The position numbers and the translations under genes are program-made. Of a stretch of 64,000 bases of DNA, positions 1 through 10,175 are shown piece by piece (positions within the stretch are counted from its first letter, which is position 1; each line of letters starts with the position of its first letter). The stretch is taken from assembly GCF_964204865.1 (NCBI RefSeq), contig NC_135263.1:1676501-1740500 (forward strand), read 5' to 3'. The DNA is from Styela clava (taxonomy: Eukaryota; Chordata; Ascidiacea; Stolidobranchia; Styelidae). The notes beneath the pieces are model-generated. The model worked only from the letters and a program-made list of their open reading frames with translations. It made no database searches and had not been told where the DNA came from.

Positions 1-443
1 CGACGGTCTAACATTAACGGTCTTCGGTCGAGAGCAGAGAACTGATCGTAAACTTCTTGATGAACGTGTATCGGTTCTCCGTAATTACGACGCAACGCTG
101 GTTGATCCCAATCGTAATATGGATCACGTTCGAACGCCGCTTCGTTCGGTAATTTCGGGTAATCCCCATACCCTTCCATTGGGACATAATCCTCAGGTAT
201 TAGGTTATATTTCGATGCTCTTTCTGCCCGTTCCCGTGGTGACATCAGTTTTGATTGGTCGATAAATTCAGGCCGACCCCCTTTCTTTAACTGCGTCTTG
301 TCATATCCCTCTGGTGGTACATAATCATATTCCCCTTGTTTTACACGACTAAGATGCAACGTTGCTGTCGACACCCGCCAAATTGGACCAGTGGTTGCAT
401 TCAGCTTCACAAGTCTTTGGCCAGCCCTCGCAAACAAAGCCAT
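1..443 (-). CDS. NDUFB8: NDUFB8, complex I accessory subunit, N-terminal part (runs off left edge)
   Basis: Reading the minus strand from the ATG at 443-441 gives about 147 uninterrupted codons to the window edge. The protein starts MALFARAGQRLVKL, a basic amphipathic stretch suited to mitochondrial import. It then matches the conserved core of NDUFB8 (ASHI subunit): ERAERASKYNLIPEDY, GYGDYPKLPNEAAFERDP, then YYDWDQPALRRNYGEP. NDUFB8 is a single-pass accessory subunit of the membrane arm of NADH:ubiquinone oxidoreductase in the inner mitochondrial membrane. The transmembrane segment and C-terminus lie outside the window. The family is usually under 200 residues, so about three quarters of the protein is here. 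No intron is visible in this part. The start was chosen because it is the first ATG upstream of the conserved core and gives a plausible targeting peptide. Identification is from remembered family motifs. Confidence 0.93.
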   Translation of the reverse strand, partial: MALFARAGQRLVKLNATTGPIWRVSTATLHLSRVKQGEYDYVPPEGYDKTQLKKGGRPEFIDQSKLMSPRERAERASKYNLIPEDYVPMEGYGDYPKLPNEAAFERDPYYDWDQPALRRNYGEPIHVHQEVYDQFSALDRRPLMLDR

Positions 444-791
444 GACTACTTTTAAAACTATAAATTAACTGATAAAAAAGAAAAAGGCGATTTGTAAAAA
501 TGCATAATGAATGGCAATAAAACCTCACAAAAAAACATTAAATGAGACAAAATTGTACCAATAATGCAGTAATGGTTTAAATATTAAAAAATTACACATG
601 CAATCCGCTCATGGTTCGCATACTTCAGGAGCATCCCTAAATGTATAATACAGTGAAATGCTCTTTTTTACTTTTTAAAAGGGGGATTCCGACTCCCCCA
701 CCCTGGCTTCAAACCTGAACCTTGATACTTAGAACATATTCTAAAGAGAACTTTTGTGCGAAACATCCAAGATTACTAGCTTTTTGCCGAA
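444..791. other. upstream region of NDUFB8, no gene
   Basis: AT-rich sequence directly upstream of the NDUFB8 start, presumably holding its promoter and 5' UTR. I recognise no TATA box or other site with confidence. Positions 607-637 are a 30-bp fragment of the MITE-1 terminal repeat (key word GGTTCGCATACTTCAGGAGC), described under the full copies. Confidence 0.4.
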
Positions 792-960
792 CCCTCAACT
801 AAAAGTGAAAAGAGTACCGATAGAAGAGTTGCAAGTTTGCTCAAAGCAAAGTCCCTAGTCCTCAACTAAAGGTAAAAGAAGGTAGGAGAAGGATAAGTAG
901 TTAGTCTCGCAGAAACCAAATCATCAGCACTGATAGAAGGGTTGCAAATTTCAAGACTTA
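792..960 (-). repeat. degenerate copy of the 67-bp minisatellite, inverted
   Basis: About two decayed units of the repeat that forms arrays at 33909-34243 and 41131-41704, here in reverse orientation. The key words are CTCAACTAAAAGTGAAAAGA and GATAGAAGAGTTGCAAGTTT, which are reverse complements of the array unit. It shows that the minisatellite unit is dispersed and not private to the THAP genes. Confidence 0.6.
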
Positions 961-1110
961 CTATATAAAATATGACAAATTTCAAATCTTTGATTAATAA
1001 GAGCAGACTTATAGCAGTTTGTACAATGAAATGGGAATAATAAATTTGATACAATTCAAGATACGATAAATCAGGACAAATGAACTAAGGCACAAATGTG
1101 AAAACAAAGG

Positions 1111-1302
1111 GCGCTCCCGTAGTATGCTCACCAAGATGGCGGACACCGGAACGTAGTATGTGTACCAGGTTAGGGTTAGGACATAATTTTATCCCAATTT
1201 TAGTTCTATTATGAGTTGGGGACTAGCCAAGTGACTCCCGTAGTATTCGTACCTAAAATTATGGCCCAACCCTAACTGCCATCTTGGTTCACATACTACA
1301 TG
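1111..1302. mobile_element. MITE-1 foldback element, copy 1
   Basis: Imperfect palindrome of about 190 bp. The left arm reads GCTCCCGTAGTATG then CCAAGATGGCGGACACCGGA and the right arm returns the same word as CCATCTTGGTTCACATACTA. Inside the arms lie GGTTAGGGTTAGG on the left and AACCCTAACTG on the right. No coding capacity. The same structure recurs at 3334, 19833, 48561, 57681 and 60503. Confidence 0.75.
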
Positions 1303-1450
1303 ATACCAAACAAAGCCCACATAAGGGCAGATACAGTAACCTATGAAAGTTGGGAATAGGCAAGGATGAAACAGATATTTGAATACATTTAGATACCAAA
1401 ATAGTAATTCTAACACATTTTCAAAATTCATTGGGTTTGATGGTATTAGA

Positions 1451-1721
1451 CAGGGATGTGCAACCTTTAATAAAGAAGGGCCTGATATAAAAAAAATTAA
1501 GTGGAATCGTGGGCCACACTTTTATTTAACATTGTTAGTAGTGATAGGCTTGCTAGTAGTTACATGTACAAAACTTTGAAATACTCGCGCATACCAGTCA
1601 ACTAAATTTAAAACTTGTTTCAAATGCCGCACACCACTCAGAACTGGTACTCTTCAGTAGGCCGCACAATTTTTCCTCGTGGGCAGCATTTGGCCCATGG
1701 GCCGCAAGTTGCACACCCCTG
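1451..1721. mobile_element. non-autonomous hAT-like MITE
   Basis: Begins CAGGGATGTGCAACC and ends GGTTGCACACCCCTG after allowing one or two mismatches, the terminal inverted repeat style of hAT elements. The interior has repeated GGCCGCA / GGGCCGC words near both ends. About 270 bp with no transposase coding. Target-site duplication is not clean. Confidence 0.65.
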
Positions 1722-3333
1722 CTACAGGAGATAGTAGAAGACCAAAAAGATTTAATATTTGAATACATGTTACCCAAACCACACTAAAAGGCAGCATACA
1801 GTAACACACGCAACTTCAATATTGAAGAACCTTTTCGACGGTCGTAAAATATCTTTACACTTGTACTTGCGGAAAGTTATATATAGTTTGGATTACGTAC
1901 GCGCATGTTTGGCATGGACTTTAGATTCTTATCGTATTTTTGATGATTTGCTGCTTATTTTGCTCGTTATCATTTCCAGCGGAAAGTGTAGAAGTACCAA
2001 ATAGTCATTTGAAAGATAAAACTATAAAAACATTCGACATTGCAAAGTAAAGGTGTTTCGGTGCTACTTTGGTATGCGATACCAGAGGGTTAATATACGA
2101 ACTGGTAAACTAAACTTAAAATATCTCAATTTACAAACCTATCACAATCTGACACCATACGACAGCGTTTCTCAAACTGTGTTCTGTGGAACACTGCTGT
2201 TTTTTATTATCAATATTACCATATAATTTCTTGGCGTTCCATGAGGCGAGATAAAAAGAGTAGTTCTGGGGCAAAAAAGTTGGAGAAATACTGCCATATA
2301 AAATAGTCTCAATGGCCCCAAAATTGAATATTTGAATACATTCATATGCCATAAATCCGAATGCCATAATAAGAAAAATCAGAACAAATATACCAAGGCA
2401 CCAAGAAGGCACCTGCCTAAACAACTGGAAAATACTGTATATTCTCGCATATTACCCAATTTTAAAATTCAAACAAAAAATTTGCCAAACTAAGGGGGGG
2501 TGTATACGTGCATAACTATGATCACACTAAAAATTTGGCTTATACACGCATAACATAATTCTTATAAATTCGCCGTTTTAGAGTTGTTTTTAGAGGGTCA
2601 GCTTAAATGTGAGAATATTCGGTACATTCACAATTTTATCCTGTAAATTTAACATATTTTCAATTATCTTCATTCTAAAATTTATAATATTTAGTCCTGT
2701 ATTATGTAGGGCCAGTCCAGTTATAATGCAATACAAATAACTCAAGGCACCAAGGTAAAAAATAAATAAAAAATTTTAGCAAACGTGAATTTATAAAATG
2801 ATCCAGTGAATTTAACAGGAAATATTATTAATATCTTAGCTTCATTCACAAATTTATCACATTGGGGTTATACAAGATAGGTCATACCAATAGATGTAGT
2901 GAGGGGGGGGGGGGGAGGGGGTCCATACCCCAACCTAATTCAAACCTATTTCACATCATCTCACGAACTCACCCAGAAGAAGAGCAGAAATAGGAAGTTA
3001 TAACAATGATGGGGCGTATAATGCGCCAGGTGTATGTTGATGTATAAAACTATCATTATCTTAGAGATGATTAATGAACTATTTCGGCGATGTGGCCCAA
3101 TACTCCAAGTGTATATTGATGAAATACCGGTAAATAAAAAGCAATAAATGAATTCAAGGCAAAAATTACATAATTTATATGATTATTGAAAAAGCTATAT
3201 GAAATAAAAACTGGCAGATAATCAAAAAAGAAAAAGTGAAAAAATTTCATCATTTTTTGCTGGAAATTGAACTCTTGCTGGTTAGAAATGTAAACAATGA
3301 ATTTTGGATGTAGTGGTGCATTGTACCAACAGG
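1722..3333. other. gene-free stretch
   Basis: AT-rich sequence with no supportable gene. It includes a long G homopolymer run at 2903-2921, interrupted by a single A, a place where assembly errors or G-quadruplex formation are plausible. Short open frames here lack codon structure or similarity that I recognise. Confidence 0.5.
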
Positions 3334-3445
3334 GGCACTGCAGTAGTATGTGCACCAAGATGGCGCACAACCTGAACCCTAACCTGGTACATATACTATG
3401 TTCAGGTTGTGCGCCATCTTGGTGCACATACTACGAGAGCACCCC
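3334..3445. mobile_element. short MITE-1-type foldback
   Basis: About 112 bp, almost a pure hairpin: the left arm GTATGTGCACCAAGATGGCG is answered by the right arm CGCCATCTTGGTGCACATAC. The loop contains one CCCTAACC word. It is a shorter subfamily of MITE-1; the element at 57681 has the same short form. Confidence 0.75.
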
Positions 3446-4755
3446 AAAAGGATAACTCAGGTATAGGCTTTGCAATGCAATAGGATTGGAATCACTCGCT
3501 AATATCAGATTAAATTAAATTAAAAACCCATTCAGAATTGGCATTTCTTAGAGGGCCGAACAATTTTTTCTCGCTAGCCGCAGGTTGTACTATCAAAATT
3601 TGATTTATTCAAAATCTGGAGCTGGACTTGGAGTTAAAACTTTTAAAGAAACTTTGAAAGCATCATTTTACTAAGCACTTCCAACAGTCTATTACTGGTT
3701 TGCTTACCTTAAAATGTTTGTCATCAGATTTGATTTTTTCAGAGTCCAGAACTAAAGGGAAATTGTTTTTAACCCAAAGTCGGTAGTCAAAGTCTAAATT
3801 ATGCTCAACTCAAATTTGGGAGCCGAAGATAACATTTTTCTAACCTGATCAGATTGTAAATCTCTCCAGACCCCACAGCCTTATAATCGCCTAACTAAGG
3901 GCGTGCGTCTACTCCACAGTTTTCAAATCAAAATTGTCTGAAATGAAAATTAAATCTAGCACCAGATAAAAATTCACCCTTTCACAGCGCGGTTATTTCA
4001 TTATTTAGAAATGCAGAAAAGACTTGATAAAGCAACAAAAACTAAAAATAAAATACTGATTGATACGATTACAGACTTCAAATAAAACTTATTGATTAAA
4101 AAAATTCATAAATGGAAGACAGATAAGCAGTGTTCAGTAATCTACTCTGAAATATTACTTTTCATCTGACGGTTATTCATGCCTATCGCTCAGAGCAAAT
4201 ATGAAAGAGAACTCTGTTTGCGAATAGCAATACCTCTAAAGTTTGGTCAGAATTCTATGAATAGCACTAGCATTAAACTCAATATAGCAGGAGCACTTCA
4301 TAAACTTGAACTACCCCTATTTCAAGCAATTTGATCATCCATATACCAATAAGATCCTTTAAATCAAGGGTGAGCAACAGGCGGCTACGAGCCATACCAC
4401 GGGCCGCAAAGCCATTTAGTGTTGCCCTCGTCAACACTCATATTATTTCCCCATCAAGCATAAAATCTGAATCTAACAGTTTATGTTTAAAGAGGTAAAA
4501 ATACGTGTTTTACGATGTTGTCGCTGCCATAAATCTATTTTGCGCCAGGTTACCATTTTACCCATTGCATTTATTACTGTAAGGCTAAGCAATATCCTTT
4601 TCATTGTGAGAATATTTTAATCAGTTGTGTACATGTAAAAACTAATTTTTTGTGTGGCCCAGCTGGATGTCTGATGTTAATTATATGGCCCACCGTCAAA
4701 AAATGTTGTATACCCGTTTTAAAACAAACCTAATTTGCATTGAATTTCAGAAGCA
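3446..4755. other. gene-free stretch downstream of liprin-beta
   Basis: No gene seen. Positions 4368-4700 contain words typical of hAT-type MITE ends (GGGTGAGCAACAGGCGG, GGGCCGCAAAG, and late GGCCCACCGTCAAAAAATG), so a degenerate element of roughly 330 bp may lie here, but the ends are too decayed to define. Confidence 0.4.
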
Positions 4756-4761
4756 TTTATT
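4756..4761 (-). promoter_or_regulatory. candidate poly(A) signal AATAAA for liprin-beta
   Basis: AATAAA on the minus strand about 23 bases past the stop codon at 4784. This implies a very short 3' UTR. Position and sequence fit, but no transcript evidence is available. Confidence 0.5.
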
Positions 4762-4783
4762 CCGTATTTAAACAGAGTGCAAG

Positions 4784-7249
4784 CTAATCCTCACTCCACT
4801 TATTAGTCATTGTTGCGAGCTCAGCTGAGAACGCTCCAATTTTTTTCGTCGCACTTTCGTCAAGTTCCACAATTTTAATATTGCCAGTTGAATCATCGCT
4901 GATATCATCAGGTTCAATGTCTTGCTCATCGGATATGTCCCAGGTATTGCCTTTTTTCCCGCCATGTAATTTTGTTCCTAAATTTCTCCTGTGCGCACCG
5001 AAAGAGTTGTGAGAGGCGCTGTTTTTTGTCTCAAATGGACACACGTACTCCCCGTTTGAAAATTCACGAGATCCGCTACTCCCCAATCCTTTTAACCTTG
5101 AAAGCGGACCGAATGACCTTCGGCCAATTTTGACTTTAGCTGCGATGTTTAACATCGATGAAGCTTCTTTTTGCTTTGAAGCTAGTGAATCCGGTGGTAA
5201 TAATTCATTGAATTTCGCAATTAGATGGCGTCGTAACAATGATTTCGAAGTCGGAATATGCAGTAACGAAGACAGAATTTCACCACTGAATTGTGGTTCC
5301 ATTATGATCAGTGAACCATGAACTCCGCTCCCACGTAAATTCGGAGCGTATTCTGCTAAATCAATGGATCTCAACCATTCCATAACACGGTGATTCGTCC
5401 ATAACGCAACATCTTCTTTTTCTACTGTTTCATCCACCGGGCGGCGTTTGAGTTGCAACGGATCAAATTTAATATTCCGCAGAGTATAAATAGCACGTCT
5501 AAAACTCAAAGTATGTAAAAGATTTGTGATCCTCAACCGCTGTAAATCGCCAATCGTTAAATGGTGCAACATCCGACAATCGATACGAGCTTTATGAAAA
5601 GCTTCTTTGTATTGTGGGAGCCCAATATCATCCAACCATCTTGCCACAGTCACGTGATCCATGCCGACCCCTTTGATAATCTCCCCGCCAATTTCATCTT
5701 CATCTCCCAAAGCTTGCAATGATAACATTAATTTTTTTTTATGTAGGGGATTATGGACCCCCAATTCTTTTTCAATGTCTTGATTTGTAGCTTGGAGTAA
5801 AGTCGCCCCACTTTTCACCCAGTTTTTGCAATTTTCGACGTACGCTTCGAGGCCTAAGTCAATTAGCCAATCAGTAACTTCGGTGGTGTTCCATTGGGCG
5901 AATGGCGATGTAGTATTCTGCGTCAATTTTGGTTTTGAAGCGCCTAATCGAGGCCCAGCGGTTGCACGAAATCCGCCTCTTGTAAAATTTTGTGGATTTT
6001 CAGATACTTTCACATTATTTCGATTTTTTCCAGATTTTCCTCCCCACGATTGTAAAGACGCAGAATCACTTTGTAAGTTCGAAGAATTACTTCTACGAAG
6101 TCGAAAACTATTAAAAAATTTCCGAAAGCCGTGCTTTTTACGGTTTTGGAATGGCGATTCATGAGTATTATCGCCATGCCTGAATTCATCCAAATCAAAA
6201 TTTTGATCTTGTTCAATTTTCGCATCACCCTGCTGCTCAGTAATTGCCAAATTAGGAGAACTGTTCGACTTCCCGTCACTTTTATTATTTGAAATATTTT
6301 TTGAAACCGGTGTGGAGGAGTCTTTTAATATTGAATTTAAATGTTCAGATTGGCTTGAACTGCGATGTACATCCTGGGATTCATCAAGAGGCAAAATCTT
6401 TTTCCCATGAAGTCGTTCAAGACTAACAGACCTAATTTGTTGATTAGGAGTTGTGACTACGCCTTCCACTAGAGGTCCTGGAGGTTTCTGAGGTGTCGAA
6501 TCATCAAATTTAGCATGATGACGACCCTCGTTGCCAGGCAACGTGGAAATGGGTGTCGAAGTAGCATTTGGTACTGGCATTTTTAATATCGATGGACGTG
6601 GGCCGTCATGCGTATCCTCCCCATTATCTTGCCCAATTCCTTCATCCGGAGATAAAACTTCATTTTCTTGGACTTGATTTATAACACTAGGTGGCGTAAT
6701 TTTCACCGTTCTTTCTCTTTTTTCCAACTCCCTCTCTTTTTGTCGCAGCTGCTCTCGTAATGAAACTAACTCTCGTTCGCGCTCAGTAGTTGCACGAATT
6801 TCTTTTTGCAATAGTTCCTCTGTGGATAAAAGTTTACTCTGCAAATCTTTATTGCCAGAAATAAGCTCTTCCATTTTTTCCATTTGCAGTTCAACTTGAT
6901 CGGAGAGGACGCTAACTTGTAGCGTTAAACTATCATTTTCGTTACGAAATTTTTGTAAAATTTTCGAATCTGTGTTATCGTTTGTCGAACATTTGAAAAG
7001 TCCTTGATAAAAATTTAATGTATCCGTTGGGAGTATCGACAGCAGTTTGCCACTGTCTTCAGGTGATATTTGTTCCGCCTGTATGCTGATGCGTAAATCG
7101 TCTAATAACTGTCCGATGCCATGGTAACCGTCCCCGATAAAGCTGTGTGCACTGCTTGTATCACCTGTGCCAGCCCCGATCATACTGTCAAATTGTTGTA
7201 AGGCGTCCTCTAACATGTCGCTTGCAGCTCTTTGTGAGTTGGAATCCAT
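4784..7249 (-). CDS. liprin-beta-like scaffold protein, intronless
   Basis: A single 821-codon open frame. The N-terminus (ASDMLEDALQQFDSMIG) matches the conserved start of liprin-beta (PPFIBP1/2), supporting this ATG. Residues about 97-182 form a charged coiled coil. A Ser/Thr/Pro-rich linker follows (about 183-445), including a basic patch with FRKFFNSFRLRRSNSS. Three SAM domains then occur in order: about 448-515 (WLIDLGLEAYVENC), 528-592 (VARWLDDIGLPQYKEAFHKA) and 615-685 (VMEWLRSIDLAEYAPNLRGS). A 135-residue acidic tail ends the protein. Coiled coil plus three SAM repeats is the liprin signature, and the second SAM is closest to liprin-beta. Liprin-betas are cytoplasmic scaffolds binding liprin-alpha at cell cortex and synapse. 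The length is somewhat below that of vertebrate liprin-beta proteins of roughly a thousand residues. The lack of introns in 2.5 kb is unusual for this gene, so it may be a functional retrocopy. It lies 4.3 kb from NDUFB8 on the same strand. Confidence 0.92.
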   Translation of the reverse strand: MDSNSQRAASDMLEDALQQFDSMIGAGTGDTSSAHSFIGDGYHGIGQLLDDLRISIQAEQISPEDSGKLLSILPTDTLNFYQGLFKCSTNDNTDSKILQKFRNENDSLTLQVSVLSDQVELQMEKMEELISGNKDLQSKLLSTEELLQKEIRATTERERELVSLREQLRQKERELEKRERTVKITPPSVINQVQENEVLSPDEGIGQDNGEDTHDGPRPSILKMPVPNATSTPISTLPGNEGRHHAKFDDSTPQKPPGPLVEGVVTTPNQQIRSVSLERLHGKKILPLDESQDVHRSSSQSEHLNSILKDSSTPVSKNISNNKSDGKSNSSPNLAITEQQGDAKIEQDQNFDLDEFRHGDNTHESPFQNRKKHGFRKFFNSFRLRRSNSSNLQSDSASLQSWGGKSGKNRNNVKVSENPQNFTRGGFRATAGPRLGASKPKLTQNTTSPFAQWNTTEVTDWLIDLGLEAYVENCKNWVKSGATLLQATNQDIEKELGVHNPLHKKKLMLSLQALGDEDEIGGEIIKGVGMDHVTVARWLDDIGLPQYKEAFHKARIDCRMLHHLTIGDLQRLRITNLLHTLSFRRAIYTLRNIKFDPLQLKRRPVDETVEKEDVALWTNHRVMEWLRSIDLAEYAPNLRGSGVHGSLIIMEPQFSGEILSSLLHIPTSKSLLRRHLIAKFNELLPPDSLASKQKEASSMLNIAAKVKIGRRSFGPLSRLKGLGSSGSREFSNGEYVCPFETKNSASHNSFGAHRRNLGTKLHGGKKGNTWDISDEQDIEPDDISDDSTGNIKIVELDESATKKIGAFSAELATMTNKWSED

Positions 7250-7547
7250 TTTTAAAATATTTTTGAAAATAAATAATAATCTAGTAAAATAGGAAGAAAT
7301 GAATTATTTGAAGATATGGGTGCAAATTCCTAATTCAGTAATTGGAGTGGTTTGAGTTATTCATTCGACTCAAGTTGGAGTGGAGTCAAAAAGTATCCGA
7401 GACTCGGACTACGGTACTCAACCCGACTTGAAATTGAACTCGAATGACCTGTAACTTCGGAGTTATTCAGTACGGCACACTGTTCAAATTCCAAGAATTT
7501 CCCTCCATTTGGCTCAATAAAACAAACCCACCATGTGTCTCACCAAC
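7250..7547. other. upstream region of liprin-beta
   Basis: Immediate 5' flank of the liprin-beta gene. No promoter element is recognised with confidence. The first 60 bases are AT-rich and free of the repeat that begins at 7548. Confidence 0.4.
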
Positions 7548-7756
7548 AAGGGGCGTCTGGCACCACGTCAGATGCTTCATATCGCGCCATGCTTGTCACA
7601 ATAATAATCTGAATTAATCGCGGCCATCATGTGACCAAACTTGCCTCTTTTGCTAAAAACTCTCGAATGCCACGATAAAATTTTTTTCCTCCGGTAAATC
7701 GGATTCTTTTTTCCTGAGGAATTCAATGATGACGTTATTAAATTGCGCTTTTTTGT
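7548..7756. repeat. dispersed repeat R-up, copy 1 (upstream of liprin-beta)
   Basis: About 200 bp alignable by eye with 23936-24125. Shared words in the same order are GTGTCTGGCAC-like GCGTCTGGCACC, CATGCTTGTCACAATAATAA, AATTAATCGC, GACCAAACTTGC, AAAACTCT and GAATTCAATG. Both copies lie in the same orientation a few hundred bases upstream of the start codon of a minus-strand intronless gene. No terminal inverted repeats are evident. Confidence 0.65.
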
Positions 7757-8087
7757 AGTATTTTGCGCAACTTCATTATACTGTATTAAAACCGATATTG
7801 AGGACAACAATGTCCAGACGTCTCCCAAAGGAGGGGTGTCTGATCATCGGTAAAATGGGTTTCTCTGAAACGAGACAATGTCGCTCGATCTGTATAGTGT
7901 GCCGTACTGTTATTAGAGACTTATACCGACAACTCCGTAATTCACTGCAGCACTAATCAGCGATTACAGTTTCCTTTACCAAGTAACAAAGCTACTATGC
8001 CCCTCTATCCCTTTTTATTATATTAAAGCAGCTCAAGTCTGACATTTCAAGTTACAACAGTCTGCCTTTTGGCAAAACCTTTTAGAC

Positions 8088-9376
8088 CAGGGGTGGCCAA
8101 CCTATGGCGCATGCGCCAAACGTGGCGCATTGCATGATTAGAGGTGGCGCATTGCATCTTTAACCCTTTTCATGCCAAAATTGTTAATTGCACTCGGTTT
8201 CTCCACGCCAAGCCGTTTTTTTGCGATTTACATGGTGACTTTTGATTGTACCTAAAATCTATTCTCTTTACTCCACGTCGCCCACTTACGGCTTGTTGGA
8301 ATTAGAAACAACAGGCGATTATCGACAGTAGCTTTTGGACGGACTTTATGACATTCATTCTGGAGTTTTAGCAAAAATTAGTAAAATTTACTATTTTCTC
8401 CCTACTGAAGTAAAAAGTTCAGAACTTCTGGAAAAATAGAAAATCGTCATTTATCAGCTTGAAACATGGATTTTCCACTGCCCAGACTTCCCAAATATCT
8501 CCCAATAACCATTGAACAACCAGTTGAATTGCCAAAGCCTAAAAAATTTATTATAAATCAACCCACAACATGCTGAAAATGACCCCTAAATACCGCCTTT
8601 TTTATCCAAACTTCAAATGACCGTTGTCAACAAAAGCGAAGCGTAAAATCGCTTGCTGTGACGCAAGTACTAATCTCGAAGAAGCCTGGAGTAAAATCAC
8701 GCGACGCTAGGCCAAACAGCTGATTAGCAAAGGCCAATTAGAATCGAGGGTAGAGTACTCTACCCTTGGCCGGGTGGGGGCAGTAACATAAGTAACATAA
8801 ACCCATTTTTGACTTGAAAACTCATTCATCATTGAAAATTAAATTTGATGAGCTTTCTTCAGTCCCAAGTGCATCTGACATGATCAAGTTCTGGCAATCG
8901 TTACCCCGTGAAAATTTTCCAGAACTGAGAAAATTTGCCCAGGGTTTTATATGTCGTTTCGGAACGACATATAGATGTGAACAAACATTTTTCTGCCATG
9001 AAACTAATTAAAAGCAAAGCGAGGTCAAGACTTACAGATTTAAATTTGAAGAATGCACTGCTCCTCTCAGTAACAAACTTAACTTCAAGAATAAAAAAAC
9101 TTCGAAAGTAAAACAGCAGCAAAAGTCTCATAAAGGCGGTACTTAAATAAAATTGATCAGTTTTATTTATTATACTTCCTTGCTTAATTTCTATTCATGT
9201 GAAGTTGTAAATTGTGAAAACTACATATACGTGTGTATATATGTGTGTGTATTATAAATTTATATAATTTCAACAAGAAGCGGACTTTAGGCGTGGGAAT
9301 ACAAGAGATTTACGGCGCATCTGAAACATTATGTTTAAAACGTGGCGCATGGTATGTGAAAGGTTGGCCACCCCTG
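8088..9376 (+). mobile_element. hAT-family DNA transposon, deleted, 1.29 kb
   Basis: Starts CAGGGGTGGCCAACCT and ends AGGTTGGCCACCCCTG, a perfect 16-base terminal inverted repeat. It is flanked on both sides by the identical 8-base word TTTTAGAC (8080-8087 and 9377-9384), the 8-bp target-site duplication expected for hAT. Subterminal GTGGCGCAT words occur near both ends. The 3' third holds the remnant of a transposase C-terminus (separate entry); the rest of the transposase is missing. Confidence 0.9.
8814..9125 (+). pseudogene. hAT transposase C-terminal fragment, frameshifted
   Basis: One frame from 8814 reads through FWQSLPRENFPELRKFAQG then GTTYRCEQTFF before a stop at 9009. A neighbouring frame then continues with MKLIKSKARSRLTDLNLKNA. 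Together these resemble the C-terminal dimerisation end of hAT transposases of the ZBED/GTF2IRD2 type, where a CEQ.FS.M...KS..RSRL motif is conserved. The frame shift between the two pieces and the absence of the upstream DDE region show that it is dead. The identification relies on the motif and on its position inside an intact hAT terminal-repeat pair. Confidence 0.75.
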
Positions 9377-9384
9377 TTTTAGAC

Positions 9385-9756
9385 TATGATCTAACGAAAG
9401 CTCATAAATATACTTGATATTTCGTGGAAAGAGATTATGTTATTTTTATCAAAAACAAACAGTCATCAATACGAGAAAAATACATAACACAAATAAAATT
9501 GCTTTGGTATTGACGGGAGGGAGTGATACGACCATGAGGTCAACTCCTACCCTATTTGCTGATGTGATTGTATAAAGGCGATTGCCCGAAATATCAGAAT
9601 GGCATCTTTACCAACAAAAACGAACTCAATAACGCCAGCGATCTCTCTCATACCGAGATCGTTACATGAGAAAAATAGATTTCGGGTGATCGTCTGCGCC
9701 TTGTGAACATGGCCCAATATTTTTGTCTATAAAATAGTACTGTAGTAAATTAAAAT
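9385..9756. other. fragment of MITE-3 core, no gene
   Basis: Positions about 9579-9702 repeat the core of the MITE-3 family (GATTGCCCGAAAT, GCGATCTCTCTCAT, ATTTCGGGTGATCG) but lack the long terminal arms. It may be a truncated earlier insertion next to the full copy at 9763. Confidence 0.5.
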
Positions 9757-9762
9757 TATTTG

Positions 9763-10175
9763 GGGTCTCGTGTAGTTTTGTACCTAAAGTACTTCTAGTG
9801 GTTGTAGCATAAGAATTTTTGCTCATGTCAATCCTAAACCCCAAGTGAATACGCCATTCAAAAATTATGTCACTATGACGTCATAGAGCTTGCCAAAGTA
9901 CCGGTACACCCACAATCGCCCGAAATGGCATCTGCGTCTACGATAAAGAGACCATTGATGGCAACGATCTCTCTCATATCGCTGTGGCGAGAAAAATAGC
10001 TTGTTCAATTTCGGGTGATCGCCTGCCCGTCACGTCACTGTGACATCATAATGATGTTATTTTTGGATGACGCAGTCAGATGGGGGTTAGTATCGACATA
10101 AACAAAAATTGTTATGCTAAGCCCATTAGAAGTACCGGTACTTTATCGGTTTATGTACGAAACTACACGAGACCC
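9763..10175. mobile_element. MITE-3 palindromic element, copy 1
   Basis: About 410 bp with long inverted arms. The left end is GGGTCTCGTGTAGTTTTGTA then GTACTTCTAGTGG and CAATCCTAAACCCC. The right end returns GGGGGTTAGTATCGACATA, CCCATTAGAAGTACC and ACGAAACTACACGAGACCC. Inner arms contain TGACGTCA-like words on both sides. No coding capacity. Other copies lie at 25396, 26282 and 49238. Confidence 0.8.

Noticed and set aside
2131..2424. 97-codon minus-strand frame with hydrophobic N-terminus resembling a membrane peptide
   Set aside because: Low-complexity AT-rich composition, no recognised family, no splice or regulatory context.
8160..8185. TTAACCCTTTTCATGCC as the left end of a piggyBac-like MITE nested in the hAT element
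   Set aside because: The matching inverted right end followed by TTAA was not found within the hAT element.
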